This document shows positions 9,197 through 20,557 of a DNA stretch of 33,161 nucleotides, piece after piece (the first letter of the stretch is position 1; every line of letters starts with the position of its first letter). Made by a program: the position numbers and the translations under genes. Under the pieces are notes generated by a model, which ran no database searches, was not told where the DNA came from, and worked only from the letters and a program-made list of their open reading frames with translations. The stretch is from Auxenochlorella pyrenoidosa. Lineage: Eukaryota > Chlorophyta > Trebouxiophyceae > Chlorellales > Chlorellaceae. The stretch spans positions 2,264,273-2,297,433 of the forward strand of contig KQ482042.1 of the NCBI GenBank assembly GCA_001430745.1, written 5' to 3'.

Positions 9197-12100
9197 TCAC
9201 GGGTTGACGCCCCTCGGTCCCTGCCTCGGCCCTCCCAGGGTGCCCTCCTCCTGCAGACGGCGCTGCTCCGCATCCTTCGCAGGGTCGTAATGCTTGCCTG
9301 CAGGCAGGGGTCAACATCCCGGGCGTGTCACTGCGTGCAGCCTGCTGATGGCTGCGCCTGGGGACCAGGTGCACCTGCAGGGCACGCTGCTGCATGGGCG
9401 TGCCGCTGCATTGGTGCAGGGCCGCAGCCGCGGCAGCAGGCCCGCTGTTCTTGCAGAGGGGGTGGCGCACGGCTGGCGTGTGCTGCCGAGCTGCGGCGTG
9501 CATCCGTCCCCTCACCGTAGCCTCGCCACCGCTCGTACAGCGACAGGTGGCGCGGCTTCACCGCGGGGCCGTGGTAGTGGTGCACCTGCCAGAGGGGCAC
9601 GTGGAGCATGCCTCCACTGTGTGGGGGCACCATGCTGCACCGGCACTCTCCTGGGGACTGCATGTCCTGCCCTCCAACGCAGCGCCGCCATGCAGGCGGG
9701 CGGTGATTCAGCGCATGCGGGGTGTTCAATGCCCCTGCCTGCTCCCACGGTGTGCCCTGGGTCGGAACAGACGGCCAGGCCCGCGCCTCATCGAGCCCCG
9801 TGGCGCGCATGCATACTCGCTGGTGGCGCGTGCAGCGGCCCAGCGCACCTGCCCCGCCAGCATGAAGCGGTGCAGGCGGTCGGTCTCCACCAGGTCCAGG
9901 CCGGTGGTGTCTGGCAGGAAGACCAGGGTCAGCAGCGCGCCCACCACGCCCGCGGCAGAGGACGCGTAAAAGGTTATCTCTGTGTCCACCTGCCGAGGGA
10001 AGGGGGCGTGGCTGCTCAAGCGCGAGGCAGCAGGTGTTACACCGAGGAATGCGATAGAACAGAGCGCAGCTGCGCAAGGGCGGCACGGTGGCAGCATGGC
10101 CTCCGTGGCAGCTGCATCGTCATGGCAGCCATTGCGGCTGCCCTCCAGCCAGCTGCTCACATGCGCGAAGATGGATGAGGCCATGATGGCGCCCAGCTTG
10201 CCAGAAGCAGCAGAGATGCCGTGGAAGAAGGCTCGAGTGTCCGTGGGGTAGACCTGTGGGCCGGGAGAGAGGGAAGGGGGGCGACACGCAGACCCGTGTC
10301 TGGCAGGGCACATGCAACCATTGCTAATAGCAGCTCACGGGCCACAGCGCAGGGCTCACTAGTGGGGGGAAGGCAAGGTGTGAGGTCACTGCATGCCGTC
10401 CGATTGCACGATGGCAGCGGCTGCCGCTGGTGCAGTGCTTGCCTCTCCGGCGACCAGGAAGCTGGTGCAGTTGGGCCCAAACTGGTTGAAGAACGAGGTG
10501 AGGAAGTAAAGCGTCTGGAAGGCGCCGATGGCGTGGTCAATCATCTCGTTGTACAAAATGCCGCAGAGCAGGAAGAGGATGAACCTGCACGTGCACGCAG
10601 GGGCGAGGTGACTCACTGGGTGCATTGAGGGGGCCAGAGACCGAAGCAGGGCAGGGCCACTAAAAATGCCAGAGGGCCGTCCCAGGCATCGGGGGGAAAG
10701 GCGGTGCAGAGGTGCTCAGCAGCAATGCGTCAGCAAACAGCACCGGGTCAAGCCCCTTCCTCACATCATGAGGAAGCCAAAGCACTGCAGGCGGCGCCGC
10801 CCCATCCAGCGCCGGTCAATCGTGAATGCCGCGCAGTAGTCTGCAGAGCAGGAAGGGAAACGCCGGGTGGGTTCCAGGGCATGCGCTAGGGAAGAGGCTG
10901 CAGGCATGCCTGTCATCTGGGCCCCCTGCTGTGAGTGCCGCAACGTGGGCTGCACAGGGTGGCTGGGACCTCGCCCACTCACAGCCCAGCAGCGCAATTC
11001 CGCTGTTGAGCAGGGTCCATTGCATTTGCACGTAGCGAGACGCTCCGGGTGAGATGACCGCAATGAACTGTGATTGGAAGAGCTTGTTGCCATAAAACTG
11101 CAAGGCAGGATAAGGCGGTGGGTGGTGTGCGTGGAGCGAGCAGAAAGAGACCATATGATGATCAAACTGGTCGTATGCCCGCCCCTGATCGACCCCAGCC
11201 ATGGTGGCTGCATCCCGGCAAGACTCAGCGCATCCTTGCCGGCCTCACCGCAAAGTCGTTGGCCACCCAGCCCAGGCAGGTGACCAGCAGGCGGGGCCAG
11301 TAGAAGCGCAGCACCGTCCAGTGCTCGCGCCAAGAGCGGTGGCCGTGCGCCTGCAATTGCGAGGAACCAGAGCGCAGGCGGGACAAGCTGTGCTGCGCAG
11401 TGCACAAACCGCACTTTCCAGCCACGTTCCAGTCGCACTGGTTCTCCAATTGCGGAGTCTGCAGCGGGCCTGGCACTGCTCACCGCAGGCTCATTGCCAT
11501 GCGCCACCGCCTCATCCTCCTCCACCGCCTTGTGCTCCGCCTGCCACACCTGCAGGTCGGCAGGCAGGCTGGCGGGCAAGGCGGCAGCTGAAGGTGCGTG
11601 CAGGGCCGCAGGCAGGCGGCTTGTCAGCAGCTGGGGTCACTTGAGCCATTCATGCTGCTGCAAGCTGCTACTGCGCGCCACAACCAGGAGGAGCCCGAAC
11701 CCGTGCCCTGACAAAACAGCACCCGCAGGCCCTGTTGCTTGCCTCGGACTCCTCCAAGTAAAGCCAGCGGTAGGCGGTCACACACACGCAGATGAGCGCG
11801 CCCACGCCAAACTGCAGCCGCCACGTCAGCTCCGCCTGCCCGGACGTCAGCTCGCCCGTGGCGCCCTGCATTGCCAGCAGCAGCAGGATGACCAGCGTGT
11901 TCGCAAAGTTGCCTGCAGGGCGGAAATGGAGGGCCCAGTTAGTTAACATGGTCATTGCCAATTGCATTGACAGGCGGGGACCGCAAGGAGCGTGCGTTGG
12001 AGCGATATCGGCGGCGGCCCCAGGCATGCTGCTTCCCCAGAACGCCAAGAACTTGCAGCCGCTTTCACTTGCCACGCGCCCCTAGGCACCCACCCTCTCA

Positions 12101-13597
12101 ACCCATCTCTCACCCCAACCCTGCTGCGAGAAGGCCAGCACGACCGTCTCGCCACGCCGCTTGCGCAGCTTCGGGTCCCCCTCTGCCTTTTCTGCCGCTG
12201 AGCTGGAGGCCAGTGGGTACTCGCCTGCAGGCAAGCAAACAAGCCAGTCGTACCAGACACCATGCATAAAGGGGCATCCATAGGATAACGTGATAACACG
12301 CTGGCTGGAGCCAGGCCACACATGCTTCTGCTGAAGTTGGCCAGTCTAGGCAGCAGCGCCGACGCCGCAGTAAGGAGGCCCGCCCCTGGGAGGCCTGCGG
12401 CTCTCACCGCCCACGCCCAGCGCGTAGAAGAAGAGCGAGAAGCAGAAGACGGAGACGAACACTTGGTCGGTGGGGCCGTAGGCGCCGGTCAAAAGGCAGG
12501 CGCCCACAAACATGATCAGCATGGTGAGCCTACACGGACGGCAAGGTGGGGGGGCCGGGCAGCTCAAAGGGAGCAGCGGGTGGGGTGCGCTGCACAGGGC
12601 ATGCTCATGGACACTAGCCTGCTGGCACCGGGTCGCCTCACCTGCTGCCCCACTTACGGCCAATGATGTCAGCGACATACCCAAATGCAAGCATGCCCGT
12701 TATGACTGCAGGTTGGAGTGTGTGTGTGTGTGTGGGTGGGTGGGTGGGGGAGGGGGGGGGCAGAGGCCGGAGCTGCTTGGCTCTTTTACTGCAGGGCGTC
12801 CCCCGACAGGAGCACTCGTGCAGACTGCACGTGCACCGCAAGCTCCAGGCTGCCACCCCTCTCTGCAAGGCGCCTAGAAACTCAATCGCACACCTGCGCT
12901 GATCTCAATGTTCTGAATGTTGTTTACTGTCTCCTGGTCGCAGCTGGAGGGCTCTGCGTCGCCAAAGCAGTTTGGCATTTGCACAGCAAACAGCGGCTCG
13001 ATGTTGCCCTGCACAGATGGCAAGAAAGCTCATCAGGCCATCAGGTGCGCCAAGCCTGCAGCACCCAGGCCCATGATCAGCGACGCGTGCATGCGTCACT
13101 CTGACTACTCACGATGCTGAATATGAAGTAGGCCTCGGAAAACATGCCCATGCCTGGCAGCAGGAAGAATTGCCACCAGCGCCAGGCGCGGACCAGCGGG
13201 TTGCGTGGCGGCGGCGCCGGCGGCGGCGCAAAGTCGTGGCTCGCTGCAGCAGGCAAGATTGGCACAGCGAGGCTGTGGCGCGTCAGACAGAGTGCGATGT
13301 AGAGCTGGAGCAGCGCAAACCACTGGGCAATTTATTGCTGACCCGACCACCCGTTGCATAGCAGCCGGTTCCGTACAACCACGCACCGCTGCGCAGGCGC
13401 GACAGCACCCGCAGCTCGGTCAGCCCCGAGCTCTGTTGCGCAGCCTCCACATCGAGTCCAGCCTGGCAGGAGGCCGCTTTTGAAGAGCCGGCTTTTGTCG
13501 AGGGCAGGGAGTCGGCGAGCTCCAGAGCACCAGACCCAGAGCAGGAACCCCCCAGCTCCATGCCAGGAAGCTCTTGGGGCTCCTTATCGTCCGTCAT
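9197..13597 (-). CDS. MFS transporter, phosphate:H+ symporter (PHS/PHO84/PTA) type
   Basis: Sixteen exons: 13597-13387, 13243-13113, 13008-12894, 12705-12642, 12529-12408, 12224-12114, 11912-11743, 11549-11484, 11350-11249, 11097-10983, 10840-10765, 10584-10443, 10253-10161, 9989-9849, 9585-9516, 9297-9197; 609 aa. A hydrophilic N-terminal extension of about 90 residues precedes TM1 (GMGMFSEAYFIFS). The loop GYVADIIGRKWGSR is the MFS signature. GVGGEYPLAS replaces the family's GGDYPLS. NDFAFYGNK keeps the TM7 Asp (362), and FGPNCTSFLVAGEVYPTDTR plus FHGISAASGKLGA are typical of PHO84-like carriers. A central charged loop follows LEESEVWQAEHK. Two introns have GC donors (11742, 10442). It probably imports inorganic phosphate across the plasma membrane, but several proton-site residues differ, so the substrate is inferred. 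The upstream gene is the purine enzyme, in tandem. Confidence 0.85.
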
Positions 13598-13708
13598 CTG
13601 TCAACAGTTAGTCAGACGGTGCAGGAAGAGGGTAGGGGCGGGTGTTTAGGGGTGGGAGCTACGTGCAAGGCCAGGTGGCGGCGCCGCTGCCAGAACCGCG
13701 ACATGCTG

Positions 13709-13767
13709 GTGTTGGCTTTGAACCGGGGAGCGCGCTGACTCTCGGTGCGTACTTTCTCAACCAACAC
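13709..13767. repeat. Short inverted repeat GTGTTGG / CCAACAC
   Basis: Perfect 7-bp arms at 13709-13715 and 13761-13767 with a 45-nt spacer, about 110-170 nt upstream of the transporter start codon. It could be a chance hairpin. It superficially resembles a truncated tRNA but lacks a D-arm, anticodon arm and T-arm. Confidence 0.4.
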
Positions 13768-14237
13768 ATGAGATCACTGATACAGGCCTTTAAAAAACAG
13801 GAGTAGGGAGCTGCAAGCCCTAGCGCAGGGCGCGGCCCGCGGCCGAACGGGAGCATCGGTTTCGGTCTGTGTGATCGTGTAGTCTTACCTTTGGAGAAAG
13901 TAAACGTGCGCAAACAAAACGCCTGCAAAGCGCCGGCTTTTTGGTGGGGGAGTGGCAGGCTGCTGGTGCCCAACAGGCTGCTGGCCAAGAGAGGCTAGAA
14001 CAGCAGCCTGGACGGGTCTAACTAAGTGCCGATCTGCTCGCAAGGCCAGAGGTTGCAGTCCCCAGCTCGAAAGAATCAAGCAAATATGCTCAGCACCCAT
14101 GCCACTGTGCCTGCTGCGCCGAGGGGACAGATGCAGGCAGCCACAGGATTGTTCTGGGACCATGCGTCCGAGGGATGGCACTCCTTGCAGATGCTGTTGC
14201 ATCACGCTGCCACCCAGGCATTCAAGCTGTCAAGGTG

Positions 14238-14242
14238 TTACA
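14238..14242 (-). terminator. TGTAA poly(A) signal for the PurK-PurE gene
   Basis: TGTAA on the minus strand about 300 nt after the stop codon at 14544. Its placement fits a green-algal 3' UTR. Confidence 0.6.
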
Positions 14243-14543
14243 ACTGATGATCAGTGGGGCTGTCGGGCCAGGAAGTCAGGAAGGGAAGCTCAGTGGCGAC
14301 GTGGCGGGGCAGCTGAAAGCATGAGGGGACATGCGTGCGCCAGTCACAGACGGGCGCCCAAAGGGGAAGAGCAGGGAGAGCAGTCAGGAGCAAGAGACAA
14401 GTGCAGCGGGGAAGTGGCAGGCAAGGTGGCGTGCCGAAAGCAGGACAGGGCAGGAGGCCGGAGGCGCGCAGCCGCCGGCCGTGACGTCAGTGCTCCACGT
14501 GACGGTGGAGCAGCGGCGCCGCTGGCTGCCCCCGCTCAGGAGC

Positions 14544-17500
14544 TCAGTAGTCGCGCCAGCCCTTGGCCTCCAGCCGCTCCGCCTTGCCCAGCACCGTCTG
14601 GGTCATGCCCTCCTGGTAGGCCAGCATGCGGGAGAGCAGGGCGGGGTCTGCCGACGCAAGGATGCGCACCGCCAGCAGGCCCGCGTTGGCGGCGTTGCCA
14701 ATGGCCACGGTGGCCACCGGCACGCCGCGCGGCATCTGCACAATGCTCAGCAGCGCGTCCACGCCGTCCAAGTGCGCGCCAGCGGGCTTGACGGGCACGC
14801 CGATCACGGGCAGCGGCGTCATGGCGGCCACCATGCCGGGCAGGTGCGCCGCGCCGCCGGCGCCGGCGATGATGGCGCGGATGCCGCGCTGGTGGGCGGT
14901 GCGCGCATACTCAAACATGCGCTCTGGGGTCCTGCAGGGGGGTGCCGGGAATGCGGCGGGGGGGGGAGGGCGCGGGGTGGAGGGCAGGCAGAGGCCGGGC
15001 ACAGCACGCCCAACTGTGCTGCTTGCTCGGGGGTGTGGAGCAGAGGGTGGGGTGTGGCAGGCGTCTCGCCGCCGCTCTGAAGGTGCGCCCTGCGTTTGCA
15101 GAGCAGCCTGCTCCGCTCCTGCCCGCACTGGGCCCCACCCCTGTCGGCTGCGACACTGCCCGCCCGCGCCCACCGGTGTGCCGACACGACGGTGACCTCG
15201 CAGGGCACCCCAAACTCCTCCAGCACCTCGGCAGCGGCCTGGAGAGGGAAAGACGGAGGTGTTGGGCGTCCAAGCAGGGAGGCAGGGAGCCGCAGTCGGC
15301 GCCGCTGCGTGGGGCCCATTACACCACGCGGCTGCAACGCTGCCCCCCCGGGACAGTGCGGGGCGGGGCCCACCTTCATGGTGGGCAGGTCGGAGTCGGA
15401 GCCCATGATGATGCCGACCGCGGGCCCGCCGCTGCCGCTGCCGCCGCCAGCCTGCGTCAGCTCCGACGCAACCTTGCTGGTGGCGGCCTCGATGGCGTCG
15501 GCAGCCGCTGCAGCGTGGAGCGCCGGGGAAGGGTGGCGGGGGCACACGAGTCAAACAGGGCCATGCCTTGCATCGGGCCCGCCCGCAGGGCCGCACCCCG
15601 GGGCGGTGGAGCGGCCATCGGCGCTCTCGCAAAGCATGCCACCCGTGCCGGCCCTGCATCCCTTGGGGGCCGGCACCCACCGGGGTCGATCGCGCGCAGC
15701 CGCTGCCGGCACTCCTCGTTGTCCCTGCCCACGATGGTGATGTGCCCGATCTTGCGCTGCGCCGCCACGCCGGCCTTGCCGTACCAGTGCACGCTGGCGC
15801 CGGGCACAGCGTACGCACGCCCCATCAGCTCGTGCGCGCGCCGCTCCCCCTCCTCGCCCCCCGCCTCGCCCAGGATGTTGAGCATGATGGACGCGCCCAC
15901 CCGCAGGCTGGTGTCGCCCAGCGGCCAGCCCAGCACGGCGCGCAGGTGCGCCTCAAACTGCGGGGTGGGGTGGGGGTGGGGGTGGGGGGTGGTGCGTAAG
16001 CATGCGGCCGCAGCCGGCTGCAGTGCAGGCCCGGGAGGCTGCCGGCTGGGCAGGTGCAGCGGGCCAGCCGTGCACGTGCAGCCTTGGCCGCCAGATGCTG
16101 CACTCGACGAGGCGGCCCCCGGCGCCGCCCGCCGGCGGTTGTGGGTCGACCGTGCGCGCACCTGCGAGGAGGGGCATGCCTCGATGGTGTAGTGCCCGCT
16201 GTTGTGGGGGCGCGGCGCCACCTCGTTGAGCAGCACCGAGCCGTCGGGCAGCAGGAAGGTCTCCACGCCAAACACGCCCGCGCCTGCGCGCAGGGGCAAC
16301 GTGGGGTGGCGGGCAAGCGGGAGCAGGGCAGGCAGCGGGTTGGGATCCGCGCTCTGCGCGCCCGCGTCTGGGGGACAGCGTGCAGAAAACAGGCGGGTGC
16401 GAGTGCAGGCGGCCCCTCTGCGAGGTGCGACGCGGGCCTCTGTGTTGAAAACCTGCAACCACGGCTGTTTCCCTGTTTCCCTGCTCCCTCGCCCCCCACC
16501 GCTGCCGCTCACCCTCCAGCGCCGCCACCGCCTGCTCTGCCACCGCCTGCGCCGCCTGCTGCGCCGCGGCGGGCACGCGCGCCGGGGTCTCGGTCGTCCA
16601 GCAGATGCTGTCCTTGTGGATGGTTTGCACCACGGGGAAGGAGGCCAGCGAGCCGTCGCGCGACCGCACCACCATCACCGCCAGCTCGCACACAAAGGGC
16701 ACCCACCTGCGGGGGAGGGCCGGCAGCCGGGGCGCAGGCGGCGCTCAGGAAAGGGTGCACCCGGCGGCAGCGGGCTGGGGCGGCAACGAGTTGCGCGCTG
16801 GCCCGCCGCCAGCCAGCCTCTTAGCAAGGTGCAAAGGTGGGGAGGCTGGCAGCCGGGGGCGGCGTTCCCCCAGCCGCCAGCAAGCTCGCTGCACAAGACA
16901 AAGCAAGGGTGTATCCACCTGGCAGGCAGCCCAGACCGCCCAGCCAAACCATACCAGCGCCGTGCGCTCACTTCTCGGCGTACAGCCCCTTTTCGTAGCC
17001 ACCCAGCGACTCCACCGCCGCCGGGATGTCGGCCTCAGAGCGCACCACAGCGTTGCCGCGCCCGTCGTACGCCAGCCTGCCGGGGCGGGCGGGGGCGGGC
17101 GGGGGCGGTCCTGGTGGGCAGCTGCCGGGCTGGGCTGCGCGCGCCGCCGTGGGCAGTGGCCGGGGAGGCAGCAGGCAGGCGGTGCATTGTGCCGCGCCCT
17201 GCTGGCATGACGCGGCGCTTCATCGCACTGCACTGCTCGCACACATGCTCCCCTGACCGCGCAGCTGTGCCCCTGCCGGCTCCACTGCCCAGCCCCCCTC
17301 ACTTCTTGCTCTTGAGCATGTAGGGGTAGCCAAAGGCGCGGCCCGCCCCCTCGGCGCACTTGCTGCACTTGATCTCCCGGAACTCTGGCAGCGGCACGCC
17401 CGCCGCCTGTGTGTGGGGGGGAGGAACACGGAGGGTGGGGGCGGGGGGCTTGGTGCCGCAAGCATGCAGCCCAGCAGTCCCCCGGAGGCCCGGCGCAGCA

Positions 17501-18735
17501 GCCTGCTTGGAGACAGCCCGGCCGCTGCCAGCGCTTCTGCATTCGACTGCACGCTGCCACGTGCCAGGACCAGTTGGCCGGCGCGCGCACGCTGATGTCG
17601 CGGCCCCACCCTGCCCGCAGCAGTCTGTCGCCTCACCCCCCCGGGGGTCCCCCCAACCCCAGACCCCGCCCCCACCTGGAAGTGCTGCTTCTGCACATAC
17701 TTGTCCTGGATGACCCGCATCGTCTGGGGGGTGGGCTGCACCTCCAGCCCCGACTGCTGCGCCACCTCCTGCGCCAGCGGCCAGGGGGCAGGCGGGCAGG
17801 CGTGGGCAGAGCGGTGATGAGGCGCGACTGCCTTGCGCAGGACGACGGCGCGGTGGCATGCAGGCACCAGAGCGGCTTGCACGAGGGCAGCTGCTGTGAA
17901 CGGCCGCTGAGCTCGCCAGCAAGGCTGTGCCTTGGCACCACTGCATGCACCGTCATGAGGGACGCTCATACAAACCAGCAGCGCCGCGCGGCTGCCCAGC
18001 GCTGTCGCAGAGGCAGCTGCGCGCCCCACGCACGGCTTGCCTGCATGGCATCCGCGTCGATGTGCTCAATCTCCACCGTCAGCACGTCGCAGCCCTGGGC
18101 AAAGGCCTTCACGGCGGCGGGGTCCCGGAACGAGCCCTCAGTCTGCTCCGCCACCACCGACGCGGGGCAGGCTGGGGTGGGGTCCAGCACCTTGAGCTTG
18201 ATGCCCATCTTGGCCTGCGGGCCAGCGAGAAACGGCGGCGGCAACATGGACAAACAAACAGCAGGACGCAGCGGCCACGGCGCCAGCAGCGAGGCGTTGC
18301 ATGCAGGATGCAGAGTGCATGCATGCATTGCTAAACGTCCATGAAACGCAGCTCTGATCCCACACTGTACATATTGCAGATTTGCAGCACAAGGCTAATG
18401 TAGTGCAAGGCAGATCAAATGCCCGGCCAGCCCAGCCGCCGCCCACTGCCACTCACCGCCTCCTGCCCCAGCATTTTGCCCAGCTGCCCGCCGCCCAGCA
18501 CGCCCACGACCGCCGTGCGCGGCAGGCCGCTGTCCACCACCTTGGTGGCGGGCTCCCCTGCCGCGGGGGAGGCCGCAGTGCAGGTCACCGCCCGCATGGT
18601 GCGGCGTGCAGCATGCCGTTGCTGCGCCGGAACGCCGGTCTGTCCGGCAGGCTGTCCAGTGAATGCTGGAGCGGCAGCCGCGAGCTGAGTGCGCGCCGCC
18701 AGCTGTGGCCGGGCGACAGTCTGCTGCAGCTGCAT
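14544..18735 (-). CDS. ADE2: Phosphoribosylaminoimidazole carboxylase, PurK-PurE fusion (plastid-type ADE2)
   Basis: This fusion makes CAIR from AIR, bicarbonate and ATP in purine synthesis. Eleven exons: 18735-18457, 18214-18041, 17768-17676, 17406-17303, 17076-16972, 16706-16513, 16283-16162, 15957-15681, 15507-15374, 15238-15174, 14931-14544; 644 aa. A start at 18801 would add 22 residues. Residues 1 to about 72 look like a transit peptide (Gln/Ala/Arg-rich). PurK (ATP-grasp) starts at [17 protein letters not shown], with [28 protein letters not shown] and [17 protein letters not shown]. PurE starts near 479: [27 protein letters not shown] (His515), [30 protein letters not shown]. Length and order match plant homologues. 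The exon 2 donor at 18040 is GC. Which start codon is used is open. Confidence 0.93.
15960..15991 (+). repeat. G-rich run beside a 3' splice site
   Basis: Seven G-runs, mostly of four to six G, separated by single T immediately precede, in transcript sense, the purine-gene exon that starts at 15957 on minus. The transcript carries a C-rich tract, as at the argJ acceptors. Confidence 0.7.
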
Positions 18736-19038
18736 GGCCTCCGCTAGGCCTTGGCAGCGGTACTTATCGACCCAGTAAACTGCCAGGAAGGCGATGCGCA
18801 ATGCAGCATGCGAAATCTTGAGCCTTCAATTCCACCCACCGCCGCCGCCAGCCGCTGCGCCTGCTGCGGGACAACGTGCTCTGCAATGCCTTCCGCAGCC
18901 TATCATGCACTTCATCCAGCAATGCACCCACTGGTGATTTATTATAGGTCAGCTTGCGTCGTGTAACACGCTACAGAGGAGACGAAACGATTTCGAGTGT
19001 TGTGCACAGCAGCGAGCTGCCTGGGCGGGATTGCCATA
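18736..19038. other. Short tandem intergenic / promoter of the PurK-PurE gene
   Basis: About 240-300 nt lie between the stop of the Gln/Ala-rich gene and the purine gene start. The 66 nt from 18801 to 18736 are open in frame with the purine gene and may be coding. There is no minus-strand TGTAA here for the upstream gene. Confidence 0.4.
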
Positions 19039-20557
19039 TCAGGGCAGCTTGCTGCGTCCAAGCCCAGGCAGAACCAGCTGAAGCAGCATCGCTTTCACAT
19101 GCTCAGGATTGAGGCTTGGCTGCACCGCCTGCACGGTGGATGGCTCAGCAGCCAATGGCACTGCCGCTGGGGCCGCCTGCACCTGCACCGGCTGCTGGTG
19201 CCCCTGCTCGGTGTCATGCCGCTGGCGCTGGTGCCCCTGCTGCAGCTGTTCCTGATGGGGGCCTCCAGGCGCCAGCTCAGCACAGCTCCCATTCCCCAAT
19301 GCTTGCTTCGGTGCTGCTGACACCCAGGGCTTGGGCGCTTCAGCCTGCGGCCACGCAGGTGGCTGAGCCTGCCCACCCGCCTGCGGCAAGCCGCCTGCCG
19401 AAAGCATGCCATGCCTGGCTGCTGCTGCTGCTGCTGCTGCCAAAGTCTGCTGCTTCTGCTGCTGCTCCTGCTGCCAGGCCAGAGGTGGCTGCCATCCGGC
19501 CGGCAGCAACCACCGCATCTGGGGCTGCTGTGCCTGCTGCGCCTGCAGCGGCACCTGCCGCTGTGGTTGCCCGAAGTGCTGTTGCCACCGAATGGGGTAG
19601 GAGGGCAATGCAGCCATCCTCTGCGCTGCCTCCTGGCCGGCAAACGGTAAGCTGTGGGAGTCGGCCTGCTGGGAGGGCGGCCGGTGGAAGGGCGGGTGCA
19701 GGGGCGGCCGCCCGCACCCGCCTGGCTTGCCGGCCACGCAGCTGCTGCTGGTGCCGGCGCTGGCACCGGCTTCGCCTCTGCCCTGCGCTTGTTTCGGCCC
19801 TCGGACTGGTCAATCAGTTCCTGGAGGGGCCAGTGAAGAGGAGAACCCAATGGAAAACGGTGCAGGTAGGTGGGTGGGCTGCGAACGAGTGCAGCGGACA
19901 TACGGCACGCATCCAAACCCAGCGCACAGGGATTAGAAGCAGCTGGGGCCCGGCATCACCTGCGTGACCTCCTCCCCAGTGAATCGGGCGGGCCGCTTGG
20001 TGCTGCGCTGGCTGCGGTGCGGCCGCTCAGCCGACGCAGCAGATGCATGCCCCGAGGCTGCAGCAGGTGCCTGTGCGCGGTGTGGCGGCCACGCAACCGC
20101 TGCCCGCTGCTGTGGTGGCATGGGCGGATGGCCGTGGCAGCCTTCTGTTGGCGGAACCAGCCAGCTCTCCTGCAGTGGTGGGGTGGGAACCTCCCCGGAA
20201 GGCACCAGCTGCAGCCTCAGCAGCGTGCCGAGCCGCTCGGCTGCAGCTGCGCCGCCATCCCGCCCAGCAGACGGCCCCAGGCCGCCCTGCATGAGCGCCA
20301 GGTCTGCCTGGACTTCCTCCGGCCCCAGGCACTGCTGCAGCCGCTCCCAGACCTGCAGGACGAGGCGTGCAGGGGGGAAGGGGGGAGGGGGGAGCTTATT
20401 AGCCGCTGGTGAGCAGGGTCGGGACCCGCGGCGCCGGCGCCCTCAGGCCCCAGGCACAAGGTTCACTTTTGGCGCCACCAATGCGCATCCCATGCCCCCA
20501 AATCACCGATGTGTACTGTGGAGATGGCTGGGGCGGCCCGCGGGCTGGTCGAGACAT
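19039..20557 (-). CDS. Gln/Ala/Pro-rich protein, unknown
   Basis: No family recognised. My model has an ATG at 20557 and exons 20557-20507, 20352-19960, 19820 to about 19722, and about 19668-19039 (TGA). The first two introns are GT-AG and phase 0. The third join is uncertain: the frame must shift, either by a 53-nt GC-AG intron at 19721-19669 or by a GT donor after the codons for AKP (about 19775). Exon 2 has one ordered-looking helix (VWERLQQCLGPEEVQADLAL) and ends near RFTGEEVTQ, which joins to ELIDQSEGRNKRR. The rest is Gln-rich, with an eight-Ala tract coded by GCA repeats, and ends in a hydrophobic LNPEHVKAMLLQLVLPGLG helix. The composition suits a nuclear cofactor or RNA-associated scaffold, but nothing shows that directly. 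Confidence 0.45.
19418..19440. repeat. CTG/CAG trinucleotide repeat (poly-Ala in the gene)
   Basis: About eight CTG units on + read as GCA codons on minus, giving a poly-Ala tract. It is followed by a region of CAG-type codons that encode a Gln-rich stretch. Confidence 0.75.

Larger units (their letters stand above)
13598..14543. other. Intergenic: transporter promoter and 3' UTR of the purine gene
   Basis: This is about 950 nt between tandem minus-strand genes. It holds a TGTAA at 14238-14242 and a 7-bp inverted repeat at 13709-13715 / 13761-13767. A T/A-rich run (TTTAAAAAA, about 13792-13800) lies about 200 nt upstream of the transporter ATG. I see no conserved coding sequence. Confidence 0.5.

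Noticed and set aside
9294..10178. 294-codon plus-strand frame opposite transporter exons
   Set aside because: Antisense to exons 13-16 of a well-supported transporter, with a composition typical of a GC-rich shadow.
13709..13767. Possible short tRNA on the minus strand
   Set aside because: The acceptor-like arms pair, but the length (about 58 nt) is too short and no T-stem or anticodon stem forms.
14082..14089. Near match to the phosphate-starvation P1BS element (GNATATNC)
   Set aside because: Only 7 of 8 bases fit and it lies about 490 nt from the transporter ATG. A single near match is expected by chance.
14942..17323. Long plus-strand open frames (up to 416 codons) opposite the PurK-PurE gene
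   Set aside because: They cross confirmed exons and introns of the minus-strand gene and carry no motif. They are shadows caused by high GC.
19669..19721. 53-nt GC-AG intron in the Gln/Ala-rich gene
   Set aside because: It would fit the frame, but a GT donor near 19775 fits as well, so I did not count it among the GC-AG introns.
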